Shown here: positions 37,041 to 45,587 of the stretch, piece after piece
How the letters are laid out: every line of letters begins with the position of its first letter
Position numbering within the stretch: position 1 is the stretch's first letter
NCBI GenBank assembly: GCA_024644235.1
Contig: JAHELJ010000009.1
Span: 62,001 to 126,000, forward strand
Reading direction: 5' to 3'
DNA: 64,000 nt
Origin: Lewinellaceae bacterium
GTDB lineage: Bacteria > Bacteroidota > Bacteroidia > Chitinophagales > Saprospiraceae
Notes under the pieces: generated by a model
The model's input: the letters and a program-made list of their open reading frames with translations, nothing else
Database searches by the model: none
What the model was told of the DNA's origin: nothing
Made by a program: the position numbers and the translations under genes

Positions 37041-37949
37041 TCAGCGGGCTTTGCCAACCAAATATTTATTGCGTTTCCGTAGTCGCTTTTCGATAAATCT
37101 TACAATAGCACCTGCCACGTCTTTCCCGGTGATAGTTTCTATCCCTTCCAAACCAGGTGATGAATTGACCTCGAGTACCAAGGATCCTTTGTCTGATCGT
37201 AAAATATCTACTCCAGCTACATCGAGATCCAGAATCTTACATACTCTTCTACACATCAATGCTTCTTTTTCACTGATTGGTTCAATTCTTCCGGTAGCCC
37301 CCCGGTGGAGGTTTGAGCGAAATTCACCCTCTTGAGCCTCGCGTTTCATTGAGGCAATGATCTCTCCATCAACAATTAAAACTCTTAAGTCAGATCCCCG
37401 GGACTCTGCAATAAACTCCTGCACTATTACCTTCTGCTTCATGCGGAAAAAAGCTTCGATTGTGCTAGTGGCATTCTGATAAGACTCTGAAAGGATCACA
37501 CCCAATCCATGGGTGCTCTCGGGTAGCTTTACAACTACGGGCAAGTCGAATTCCTCCTTGATCAACATGTTATCAAGTTGGGCAAAGTTTGGCAACAACG
37601 TTTTCGGAATCGGAATTCCATTACTGGCCAAAATCTGATAACACCTCAGTTTGTTTCTGGCCTTCAGGATCGAATCTGATCTACTCACGGTAAAAACCCC
37701 CATCTCCTCAAACTGTCTGATGACATTGGCACCATAGGTTGTAACCGAGCTGCCGATACGTGGGATCAGGGCATCATAGCCCTCTAATTTTTCACCCTGG
37801 TATATTACCGATAACTCATTATCGTCAATTAAGAGATCGCACATAAGATGATCGACAACTCTGGCATAGTGCTGCCTTCGATAGCAAGCTCTCAATAAGC
37901 TCTGGGTTGAATAAAGTGAAGGGTTTCTGGATAAGATCAGAATTCTCAT
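37041..37949 (-). CDS. rimK: RimK family alpha-L-glutamate ligase (ATP-grasp)
   Basis: The 302-residue ATP-grasp ligase resembles RimK, which adds glutamates to the C-terminus of ribosomal protein S6. It has an N-terminal Rossmann-like lobe (MRILILSRNPSLYSTQSL), an ATP-grasp loop LPVVVKLPESTHGLGV, and the metal-binding motif VLEVNSSPGLEGIE. The true target here is uncertain; related enzymes modify cofactors or peptides. It heads a tightly coupled minus-strand unit with the deacylase, dacB and methyltransferase genes. Confidence 0.88.
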   Translation of the reverse strand: MRILILSRNPSLYSTQSLLRACYRRQHYARVVDHLMCDLLIDDNELSVIYQGEKLEGYDALIPRIGSSVTTYGANVIRQFEEMGVFTVSRSDSILKARNKLRCYQILASNGIPIPKTLLPNFAQLDNMLIKEEFDLPVVVKLPESTHGLGVILSESYQNATSTIEAFFRMKQKVIVQEFIAESRGSDLRVLIVDGEIIASMKREAQEGEFRSNLHRGATGRIEPISEKEALMCRRVCKILDLDVAGVDILRSDKGSLVLEVNSSPGLEGIETITGKDVAGAIVRFIEKRLRKRNKYLVGKAR

Positions 37950-37986
37950 AGTTCATAAAGATGAGTGGGAAAACTGGTAGCTCGAT

Positions 37987-38013
37987 GTCATTTTAATGAC
38001 TCCTTTGAAGGAG
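37987..38013. repeat. two abutting 6-2-6 inverted repeats in the rimK/MFS divergent gap
   Basis: GTCATT-TT-AATGAC (37987-38000) is directly followed, sharing one C, by CTCCTT-TG-AAGGAG (38000-38013). Both arms are perfect. They lie 40-65 bases upstream of rimK and about 65-90 bases upstream of the MFS start. They may be operator sites. Confidence 0.5.
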
Positions 38014-38078
38014 CTGGAGGGGTATTGCAAAATAATACAATATTTCCATAATTGACTTATCTTGGCGCACTTCCATCA

Positions 38079-39392
38079 GTGAATGCTCGAACACCAGATA
38101 TCCTTAAGAATGACAAAAAGACCATCAATGGATGGGCTTTTTTTGATTGGGCTAATTCTTCCTATGCACTGGTAATTGCCGTAGCTATTTTTCCCAATTA
38201 TTTCATCCGGCAGACAGATGACATAATAAATTTGGCCGGGTGGCAGATAAGCAATAGTTCACTTTATGCTTTCTCCATTTCATTTGCCTATCTGATCATT
38301 GCTTTGATGTTACCTGTGTTATCCGGAGTTGCTGACTACAGCGGAAGGAGACTTTTCTTTCTGAAGATATTTACTTTTTTGGGGTCAACCTCGTGTATTG
38401 CCTTGTTCTTCTTCAAAGGAATGCCACAGCTTGCCCTGGGTCTGGGTTGCTTTATTTTGGCTACAATAGGATTCGATGGTGGGAAGGTTTTTTACAACTC
38501 TTATTTACCTCTCATCAGTACTGAAGATAAATATGACCAAGTGAGTGCGAGGGGCTTTGCTTTTGGCTACTTCGGCAGCGTCATCCTCTTGCTGATCAAT
38601 CTGTTGATAATCATGAAGCCGGAGTTAGTCGGTATATCTGATGATGATCTGGCAATCCGACTGGCTTTTGTGATGGTTGGTGTTTGGTGGGTTGCCTTCG
38701 CTCAGATACCATTCAGAAGACTTCCAGCTGACAATTATAGTCAGGTGAGTAAGCATATCCTTAAGAAAGGAATTCAGGAGATTAGAGCTGTCTGGAAAGA
38801 TTTGCAGCCTCAGAAGAACACCAAGCGGTTTTTGATCTCTTTTTTCTGCTATAGTGCCGGCGTACAGACTATCCTTTATCTCGCCGCTACTTTTGCAGAG
38901 AAGGAACTGTCTTTTGAGACTACAGAGCTCATTTTAATCATCCTGATACTTCAGATTGTGGCTATCGGAGGCGCCTACCTTTTTGCCTTCATATCTAGCT
39001 TGAAAGGCAACAAATTTTCTCTTTTGTCCATGTTGGTGATTTGGATCAGCATCTGCATCCTGGCTTATTTCGTTCAGTATAAATTGCAGTTTTATTTGAT
39101 TGCCTCTCTAGTAGGTCTTGTGATGGGTGGAATTCAGTCTATGTCGAGGTCCACCTATTCGAAGCTAATTGACGACCATGTCGAAGATGCAACTAGCTAT
39201 TTTAGTTTTTACGAAGTGTTAGAGAAGCTAGCTATTGTATTTGGTACGTTTACCTTTGGCTTTATTGATCAACTCACGGGAGGAATGCGCAATAGTGTTC
39301 TTGTACTTGCTATTTACTTTCTCCTGGGTATCCTGTTGCTATCTAGCGTCAAAATTGAGAGAAAGCCTAAAAATCAATTGCGATACTCGTAA
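38079..39392 (+). CDS. MFS transporter, UMF1/Atg22-like family
   Basis: The protein has about twelve membrane segments. The N-terminal signature KKTINGWAFFDWANSSYALVI is typical of the UMF1 family (Atg22-like effluxers). No ATG precedes it in frame; GTG 38079 gives 437 residues and TTG 38052 is an alternative. Relatives may export amino acids or other small molecules, but the substrate is unknown. It is divergent from rimK, with inverted repeats between them. Its 3' end overlaps the next convergent gene by 19 bp. Confidence 0.87.
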   Translation: MNARTPDILKNDKKTINGWAFFDWANSSYALVIAVAIFPNYFIRQTDDIINLAGWQISNSSLYAFSISFAYLIIALMLPVLSGVADYSGRRLFFLKIFTFLGSTSCIALFFFKGMPQLALGLGCFILATIGFDGGKVFYNSYLPLISTEDKYDQVSARGFAFGYFGSVILLLINLLIIMKPELVGISDDDLAIRLAFVMVGVWWVAFAQIPFRRLPADNYSQVSKHILKKGIQEIRAVWKDLQPQKNTKRFLISFFCYSAGVQTILYLAATFAEKELSFETTELILIILILQIVAIGGAYLFAFISSLKGNKFSLLSMLVIWISICILAYFVQYKLQFYLIASLVGLVMGGIQSMSRSTYSKLIDDHVEDATSYFSFYEVLEKLAIVFGTFTFGFIDQLTGGMRNSVLVLAIYFLLGILLLSSVKIERKPKNQLRYS

Positions 39393-40876
39393 CAGCCGAT
39401 ATCTGGTCGTTCGGGATCACGGTCAAATCCTTCCAGATCGGTTCTAATAGCTTCGATTGGTATAGCCATTTCCTCTGCGATCGAGAGCGAGTCCAGGTGA
39501 AAGTCCCAGTTGTCCTCATCAACAAATAAGTTGCCGGTTTCACCGTTAAGACATGGATCGCAAAAATCGAAAAAGTTCGGAAAGCCTTCTGGATCGATAA
39601 GCTCATCTACTTGAACAATACAGTTCTCAAACCTGTATTGAAAAAAGCTGGGGTCCTGATCACCCACCGCATCAGCCAATGAAATTTCATCTCGACTTGA
39701 ACCGATGATAATGGAGTTCCGAAAAACCATATTTAGGGGAGCGGCAATTGGCTGGGTGCATAGTGGAGTGCCATCAAGGCAAGTAAAATTTGTAGCCCGA
39801 AGAGCTTCGGAAGGGGTACCATAGTTGGCCAGGGTGCAATACGAGAAATCATAGTCACCTCCCAGAATAAAGGTGATATTATTTCCACCACTGGTGTGAA
39901 AAAGGCTATTCACTGCAGTGATTTTGGCTTGGTACCCTGCTACCGCACTTGACGTTGTATTAAAAACCTGCGTATTGGTGATTGAGACCTCAGCCAGCGA
40001 GTCAACAAGCAGGCCGATAGTCGCATTTTTGATGATCGCGTGATTGATGGAATGGCCCTTGCTGAGCGGTCCCAACTGGATTCGCCCCCATTGTCCGGGA
40101 ACCTCTGCAAAATCTTGCTCCAGCCTATCTCCCTGAATCACAACTGGATTCTCAGCGGTTCCCCTAACTGTGAGTCTTCCTTCTTTAAAGAAATACAGGA
40201 TCCCATCATTGTAGAATCCACCATTGCTATTTCGACCAAAGCCACCATGGATGTGGATGTTGGTTCCTTCCGGGATCACCAATTCACAACTATCGATAAA
40301 TAATGCCCCAAAAAGGACATAGGGACGGGGATCATCCCAGATCCATTGGTTCATATCGCAACTAAATAACCTTTGCTGCCCTCCGCTGAATCGATCTGGC
40401 AAGTAGTTGGCGTTCTGCCCCCATGCTTCCAACACCACACTCTGCATATTACCATTTGTCAAGAAATTCACTTTGTCAACGATCACAAAAGGGCTCACCG
40501 AGAGTGGTTGATCCGGATCCACTGTTACTTCGAAGAAAACCCAAATACTGTCATTTGCCGGTATTTCGACATCTGAAATCTCAATGCCGGCAATGCCATC
40601 TACATTCATTCTAAAAAACGATTGGGCATTTGCGTCGACCCAAATGCGGCTTATCCTAATGAATTTGTCATGTTTATTTCTGATCAAAAAGGATCTCGTG
40701 GCACTTCCTCTGGCTGTAAACACGGTATCAAAAGTCAATGTATCAAGAGAAAACTCCAATTGAGCTGTGGAATCCGTCACAAACTCCTCCTTTGTACATG
40801 TCGCTAAGAGCCCTGCAATAAAAATCAGCAGGGTAATGTGGATCAGAGATGTTTGCTTCACAGAGTCACTCTTCAT
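39374..40876 (-). CDS. lipoprotein with right-handed beta-helix
   Basis: From MKSDSVKQ (40876) the protein has 500 residues and a lipoprotein-like signal ending LLATC (Cys27). Residues about 45-150 form an Ig-like domain. Residues about 200-430 look like a parallel beta-helix, with repeated short strands such as INHAIIKNATIGLLVDS and VSITNTQVFNTT, as in polysaccharide-binding or -cleaving proteins. The C-terminus FDRDPERPDIGCYEY matches the ending often seen in choice-of-anchor/beta-helix proteins. No catalytic residues were identified. A promoter box four bases upstream of this ATG excludes the longer start at 40888. Confidence 0.75.
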   Translation of the reverse strand: MKSDSVKQTSLIHITLLIFIAGLLATCTKEEFVTDSTAQLEFSLDTLTFDTVFTARGSATRSFLIRNKHDKFIRISRIWVDANAQSFFRMNVDGIAGIEISDVEIPANDSIWVFFEVTVDPDQPLSVSPFVIVDKVNFLTNGNMQSVVLEAWGQNANYLPDRFSGGQQRLFSCDMNQWIWDDPRPYVLFGALFIDSCELVIPEGTNIHIHGGFGRNSNGGFYNDGILYFFKEGRLTVRGTAENPVVIQGDRLEQDFAEVPGQWGRIQLGPLSKGHSINHAIIKNATIGLLVDSLAEVSITNTQVFNTTSSAVAGYQAKITAVNSLFHTSGGNNITFILGGDYDFSYCTLANYGTPSEALRATNFTCLDGTPLCTQPIAAPLNMVFRNSIIIGSSRDEISLADAVGDQDPSFFQYRFENCIVQVDELIDPEGFPNFFDFCDPCLNGETGNLFVDEDNWDFHLDSLSIAEEMAIPIEAIRTDLEGFDRDPERPDIGCYEYRN

Positions 40877-40885
40877 TTGAACGAG

Positions 40886-40893
40886 CAAAAATA
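40886..40893 (-). promoter_or_regulatory. putative -7 element for the beta-helix lipoprotein gene
   Basis: TATTTTTG on the minus strand exactly matches TAnnTTTG and ends ten bases before the ATG at 40876, so the leader would be only about four bases. Confidence 0.45.
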
Positions 40894-40989
40894 GGGATAT
40901 GGCACTTTAAACGAACCATGACTAAAGTTATTTTCGGTCTTCAATGCAACAGTTCGCTTCGCGAGGGATTCCGTCGATTCAAAATCGCA

Positions 40990-40997
40990 TACATTTG
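40990..40997 (+). promoter_or_regulatory. putative -7 element for the glycosyltransferase operon
   Basis: TACATTTG exactly matches TAnnTTTG, 28 bases before the ATG at 41018. Confidence 0.45.
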
Positions 40998-41017
40998 CTC
41001 CCTTAAGAGATACCTGA

Positions 41018-41710
41018 ATGGTAAAACCCGCAATTGATGTCGTCATACCGGTTTTCAACGAGGAAGCATCTATTGGATTAGTATTGGATGATATTCCCGC
41101 TGATCTGGTGAGAGAGGTGATTGTCTGCAACAATGCCAGCAGCGATAATACGGCAGCAGTTGCAAAACGACATGGGGCAACGGTAGTGCATCAACCCCGA
41201 AAGGGGTATGGCAGTGCGTGCCTGAAAGGTCTTGAGTACATTGCAAGTAAAAGTGAGGCTCCTGATATAGTAGTATTTCTAGATGGTGATTATTCAGATT
41301 ATCCGGAAGAAATGTTCTCCTTGGTAGCGCCGATCATTGAGAAAGATTACGAATTGGTTATTGGATCGAGAGCACTTGGTAATCTCGAGGAGGGAGCTAT
41401 GATGCCGCAACAAATATTTGGCAATTGGTTGGCAACCAATCTAATCCGTATCCTTTACAAATATGACTTTAGCGATCTTGGTCCCTTTCGTGCTATTCGC
41501 TATGACACATTGCAGCGGATTCAAATGAGTGACAAAGATTTTGGCTGGACAGTGGAGATGCAAGTAAAAGCAGCAAAGTACAAGCTTAAGTGCACAGAAG
41601 TCCCCGTTACTTATCGGAAGAGAGTTGGAGTTTCCAAGGTATCTGGAACGACCAAGGGTACGATTTTGGCTGGCCACAAAATATTATGGACTATTTTTAA
41701 ACTGTTATAG
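41018..41710 (+). CDS. glycosyltransferase family 2, polyprenyl-phosphate hexose synthase-like
   Basis: The 230-residue GT-A enzyme starts with IDVVIPVFNEEASIG. It has the DxD motif Asp89-Gly-Asp91 in VVFLDGDYSD and the downstream ALGNLEEGAM and DLGPFRAIRYD motifs of dolichol-phosphate mannosyltransferase/UDP-glucose:polyprenyl-phosphate relatives. It lacks a C-terminal membrane anchor. It probably makes a polyprenyl-phosphate sugar donor. It is the first of three genes in a tight operon with a processive GT2 and a membrane mannosyltransferase-like protein. Confidence 0.85.
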   Translation: MVKPAIDVVIPVFNEEASIGLVLDDIPADLVREVIVCNNASSDNTAAVAKRHGATVVHQPRKGYGSACLKGLEYIASKSEAPDIVVFLDGDYSDYPEEMFSLVAPIIEKDYELVIGSRALGNLEEGAMMPQQIFGNWLATNLIRILYKYDFSDLGPFRAIRYDTLQRIQMSDKDFGWTVEMQVKAAKYKLKCTEVPVTYRKRVGVSKVSGTTKGTILAGHKILWTIFKLL

Positions 41711-41715
41711 AGTAG

Positions 41716-43221
41716 ATGATGTCGATGACTGTCCTGTATTACATAATCCTCGCTACCTATATCCTCGTACTCATCTACATCACTCTCTACTGCCTGGTGC
41801 AGTTTCAATTGCTTTACTACTATACACGTCACCACCGTTCGGAGAACAAGAATTCAGAGAAGCCAACACCCAAATTGAAAGGTGTGGATCTTCCTTTTGT
41901 TACTGTCCAGCTACCAATTTACAACGAACAATTTGTGGTCGAGAGATTGATCAAATCCGTTTGTGCTTTTGAATACCCGCGAGAACGAATGGAAATCCAT
42001 GTATTGGATGATTCGACTGATGAGACGGTGGGAATAGTAGCAAAACTAGTGGAATCTTATAGCAAGGATGGATTTAAGATCAGGCAAATACGGCGCAGAG
42101 ACCGGAAGGGATATAAAGCCGGTGCTCTAAAGGATGCTATGCCACTGGCAAGGGGTGAATTCATTGCCATTTTTGATGCAGATTTTCTCCCTCGGCCCGA
42201 TTTTCTCAACCGGACCATCCCCTATTTTCAGAACAAAAAAATTGGAGTTGTGCAAACGCGCTGGGAGCACATAAATCAGGATTATTCGCTCATCACCCAA
42301 TTGCAGGCGCTTCAGCTCAATGTTCATTTCACGATCGAGCAACAAGGCCGCAAGGCAGCTGAATTCATGCTTCAGTTTAATGGCACTGCAGGAGTGTGGC
42401 GAAGACAAGCCATTGAAGATGCAGGAGGATGGAATGATGATACTCTAACAGAAGACCTGGATCTCAGTATTCGGGCACAACTCAAGGGATGGGAAATTGC
42501 ATACCTGGAGGAAGTAGGATCTCCTGCTGAACTACCTTCTGAAATGAATGGTTTGAAATCGCAGCAATTCAGATGGATGAAGGGAGGAGCCGAAACTGCC
42601 CGGAAAATGTTACCGGTGGTCTGGCGATCAAACTTGACATTTAACAAGAAACTGCACACTACATTTCACCTCTTAGCAAGTACAATCTTTGTTTTTGTGT
42701 TTATGCTTGGTGTTCTTAGTGTGCCGCTCTTATGGGTACTGCATGATTTGGATCTGCAAACAAATATGTTTTCAGTATTCATCATCGGTACGTTCTCCAT
42801 CATCTGTGTTTATTATGTGGCGAATGTTAGGAATGAATTCACGAATCCGTCATCTTCTCTTCTGAAAAGCATAGTAAAGTTCATTTTTCTTTTTCCAATA
42901 TTCTTGGCTATGTCGATGGGGCTATCACTCCACAATACGGTAGCGGTAGTGCAAGGCTACATTGGCAAGAAATCAGCCTTTATCCGAACCCCAAAATTTA
43001 ACATCCAGAATCTGAGAGATAGTTTTCGACGTCGGAAATATCTGCAGCGAAAGATTACCTGGACGACCGCCCTGGAAGGAGGTTTATCTTTGTATTTCAT
43101 ATTTGCCATACTGCTTGGTATCCGTTTGAATGATACTTCACTTATCTTGTTTCATGTTTTATTGGCATTGGGATATGGATCCATATTCTTTCTGTCGCTA
43201 AAGCATTTGGATCTTAAGTAA
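41716..43221 (+). CDS. processive GT2 glycosyltransferase, cellulose-synthase-like (CslA/CESA type)
   Basis: The 501-residue inner-membrane enzyme has an N-terminal helix (about residues 6-30), a GT-A domain and about four C-terminal helices. The D,D,D,QxxRW signature is complete: Asp98-Asp99 in VLDDSTDE, Asp154-Ala-Asp156, Asp247 in LTEDLDLS, and QQFRW at 283-287. Relatives make beta-linked glucan or mannan, or glucosylate lipids. No BcsB-type partner or PilZ domain is present, so this is not a standard cellulose operon. It follows the first GT2 gene by five bases. Confidence 0.87.
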   Translation: MMSMTVLYYIILATYILVLIYITLYCLVQFQLLYYYTRHHRSENKNSEKPTPKLKGVDLPFVTVQLPIYNEQFVVERLIKSVCAFEYPRERMEIHVLDDSTDETVGIVAKLVESYSKDGFKIRQIRRRDRKGYKAGALKDAMPLARGEFIAIFDADFLPRPDFLNRTIPYFQNKKIGVVQTRWEHINQDYSLITQLQALQLNVHFTIEQQGRKAAEFMLQFNGTAGVWRRQAIEDAGGWNDDTLTEDLDLSIRAQLKGWEIAYLEEVGSPAELPSEMNGLKSQQFRWMKGGAETARKMLPVVWRSNLTFNKKLHTTFHLLASTIFVFVFMLGVLSVPLLWVLHDLDLQTNMFSVFIIGTFSIICVYYVANVRNEFTNPSSSLLKSIVKFIFLFPIFLAMSMGLSLHNTVAVVQGYIGKKSAFIRTPKFNIQNLRDSFRRRKYLQRKITWTTALEGGLSLYFIFAILLGIRLNDTSLILFHVLLALGYGSIFFLSLKHLDLK

Positions 43222-43228
43222 CAGGAAG

Positions 43229-44623
43229 TTGAAATATTTTGTCGCTATAGCCTGGGTTATCTTGACCTGTTTGCTCGGCTATCTGCCTTCTCAGCAGGAC
43301 TTCTACCTTATCATCGGCTTATTTGGGCTTCTCTTCTTCTTGTATTTGATGACCTACCGAGTGTTTACAACACACCGAGATATTCTCTTTTTTGTGTTCG
43401 TAGGTCTTTTATGCCGATTCTGTCTGCTGTTTTCCTTCCCCAATTTGTCTGATGACATTTATCGGTTCCTCTGGGATGGTCATATCTTTTCCCAGGGTAT
43501 TAATCCTTACCTCTACACTCCTGCAGAATGGATGAGTCAGACGGAATCCTCAAGCGAAATCTTGAAATTGCTTTATCCTCAATTGAATTCGCCAGACTAT
43601 TATTCTATATATCCCCCGATCTGTCAGGGCATCTTTTGGTTTGCTGTAAAATGTTTTCCTGAAAGTACCTATTGGTCTACAGTAGTAATCAAGTTCATCT
43701 TTCTGATCAGTGAGACGTTGACCATCTATATCCTTTTGAAATTAACCAAGCAGTTGGGTATCTCACAGAGACGTGTACTGCTTTATGTCTTAAATCCACT
43801 CATCATCATCGAACTGGTTGGCAACTTGCATTTTGAAGCCATAATGATCCTTTTCCTGATGTTGGCACTCTGGTCTTTCTATCGCAATCGATTCCGGTTA
43901 TTTGGCGGTTTTATGGCCTTTTCTATAGCCACAAAATTGCTGCCTCTCATGTTCCTGCCATTCTTTTTGAAGCGCTTAAAGCTCAAGAATCTGATGTGGG
44001 CTGGAGTGTCAGGGCTCTTCATCTTCTTTCTACTGGTGCTCCCATTTAGCACCGCAAACTTTCTTCAGCAATTTGGTAGCAGCCTAGAACTTTACTTTCA
44101 AAAATTTGAATTCAACGCCAGTTTATATTATGTGCTAAGATGGCTAGGTTTTCAATGGAAGGGTTATAATATGATCCAAACGATTGGGCCTTTTCTGTCC
44201 TACTTGACTGTAGGGATCATCGTGGCTATCGCTTTGCTCGAGAAAAAGCACTCATTGCAAAATTTTTTCCAAGTAGCGCTTCTTTCCTTTACAGTTTATT
44301 TGGCCCTTGCAACAACGGTCCATCCCTGGTATCTAAGCATTCCCATCCTTCTCAGTGTTTTCACCTATTTCAGATTTCCCATCTTTTGGTCTGCACTGAT
44401 ATTTCTGACTTACGTCAATTACAGTTACCAGCCCTATCATGAAAATCTTTGGTTTGTAAGTCTTGAGTATGTAATAGTGGTCATCATATTTTTTCTTGAA
44501 TACCGGCAGTATCCCGTTGCAAAAATCATCGTCGACATTTCGAGACACATGATTTCAGTTTTGCTCAGATTGTACCGACAACTGCGAGGATGGGAAAGCC
44601 CTGAAAAGAAAAGAGGTGTCTAA
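43229..44623 (+). CDS. polytopic glycosyltransferase, GT87/mannosyltransferase-like
   Basis: The only credible start is TTG 43229, eight bases after the upstream stop; the frame has no ATG before the second membrane helix. The 464-residue protein has about ten to twelve membrane segments. A luminal-type loop SDDIYRFLWDGHIFSQGINPY carries the acidic pair expected of GT-C enzymes using polyprenyl-phosphate sugars. It likely uses the donor made by the first gene of the operon. Its stop codon lies inside the hairpin that terminates the opposing gldN transcript. Confidence 0.8.
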   Translation: MKYFVAIAWVILTCLLGYLPSQQDFYLIIGLFGLLFFLYLMTYRVFTTHRDILFFVFVGLLCRFCLLFSFPNLSDDIYRFLWDGHIFSQGINPYLYTPAEWMSQTESSSEILKLLYPQLNSPDYYSIYPPICQGIFWFAVKCFPESTYWSTVVIKFIFLISETLTIYILLKLTKQLGISQRRVLLYVLNPLIIIELVGNLHFEAIMILFLMLALWSFYRNRFRLFGGFMAFSIATKLLPLMFLPFFLKRLKLKNLMWAGVSGLFIFFLLVLPFSTANFLQQFGSSLELYFQKFEFNASLYYVLRWLGFQWKGYNMIQTIGPFLSYLTVGIIVAIALLEKKHSLQNFFQVALLSFTVYLALATTVHPWYLSIPILLSVFTYFRFPIFWSALIFLTYVNYSYQPYHENLWFVSLEYVIVVIIFFLEYRQYPVAKIIVDISRHMISVLLRLYRQLRGWESPEKKRGV

Positions 44624-44640
44624 CTGTCGTTAAACACCTC
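44602..44640 (-). terminator. terminator of the gldKLMN operon
   Basis: On the minus strand GAGGTGT...ACACCTC (seven pairs, then a mismatch and four more pairs, tetraloop) is followed by TTTTCTTTTC. It lies about 29 bases after the gldN stop. On the plus strand the stem contains the glycosyltransferase stop codon. Confidence 0.8.
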
Positions 44641-44668
44641 AATTGTATCTTGATAGCGGTTGTTATCT

Positions 44669-45568
44669 TTAATAGCTCCAGAGGTCATGTTCAAAGTTGA
44701 AAATTTCAGCTTTGATCTTTTCCGACTCCAGCAAACGCTGCACGCCCGAGAACTCATCCGATCCACTCAAAGAAGGATAATCAACAAGTCTAAAGTCATT
44801 GACGTTGCTTTCTTTGTAGATGTAGCTCGAGAACATTCTCATTTCGAGGAAATCTTCCCAAGAAAGAGGATTGGCATCGTTGCCCGGAACATACACTTTA
44901 TGTCTAGCAAAGTATTCACGTGTATCTGGATAGTAAACCCAGAACATCGGCTGTTCGAAAAGGAATTCACCGGTATTTGGATCTAAAACATCCCTAACTG
45001 GTGCGATTCCAAGGATCCTTACTTTTAGCGTAGATGTCTCTTCGTCGAAGAACCAAACCTCCTTTATACGGAAGCGTTTGATGTCTTCATAGTTGATCTC
45101 ATTCTTAACGATAGTCATCTCATCCTCGTAAGTATCCGGATTGGTTACAAAAGTTGTATCTATCCTGAACAGCATATCTTCGAGAAGTTCTGGAGTGAGA
45201 AGTGTTTTGAACTCATCATCTCCATAACCTTTCAAATCTCCTTTCTGCACACCTTCCACAACTAAATTGAAGAATGGAGCACCTGGATAGGCAAAAGGTT
45301 TATTGATCTTCTCTCTGATATCCAATACCCGCCAAAGCCGCTTTTCCCAAAAGAGATCAGCTTCCCGGATTGGATCATAAGGAAGTACGAACCTTTCCTG
45401 CATGAGTGTCTTCTCGACAACGTCATCCAATGGAGTGATTAGGACTTCTTCGATCTCCTCAGGTTCGGATGATTCGGTGATAATTGCCTCCTCAGCAATC
45501 TGTGCTGACAGCATGAGACTACTGGAAGCCAGAATCGCCAAGACAAAAATGAATTTAACCGCTTTCAT
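44669..45568 (-). CDS. gldN: gliding motility / T9SS protein GldN (PorN)
   Basis: From MKAVKFIF (45568) the protein has 299 residues and a signal peptide ending near LSAQ. The GldN family blocks READLFWEKRLWRVLDIREKIN-type (about residues 67-88), YPGAPFFNLV, and FEQPMFWVYYPDTREYFA are clear. GldN/PorN forms the periplasmic ring with GldK/PorK below the outer membrane. It is the last gene of the porP-gldKLMN operon and is followed by a terminator. Confidence 0.95.
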   Translation of the reverse strand: MKAVKFIFVLAILASSSLMLSAQIAEEAIITESSEPEEIEEVLITPLDDVVEKTLMQERFVLPYDPIREADLFWEKRLWRVLDIREKINKPFAYPGAPFFNLVVEGVQKGDLKGYGDDEFKTLLTPELLEDMLFRIDTTFVTNPDTYEDEMTIVKNEINYEDIKRFRIKEVWFFDEETSTLKVRILGIAPVRDVLDPNTGEFLFEQPMFWVYYPDTREYFARHKVYVPGNDANPLSWEDFLEMRMFSSYIYKESNVNDFRLVDYPSLSGSDEFSGVQRLLESEKIKAEIFNFEHDLWSY

Positions 45569-45587
45569 GATATACATGTACTATGTT

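Noticed and set aside
41716-43221. Cellulose synthase operon (bcsA)
   Set aside because: QxxRW synthase motifs are present, but no PilZ domain, BcsB, BcsC or BcsZ gene is nearby.
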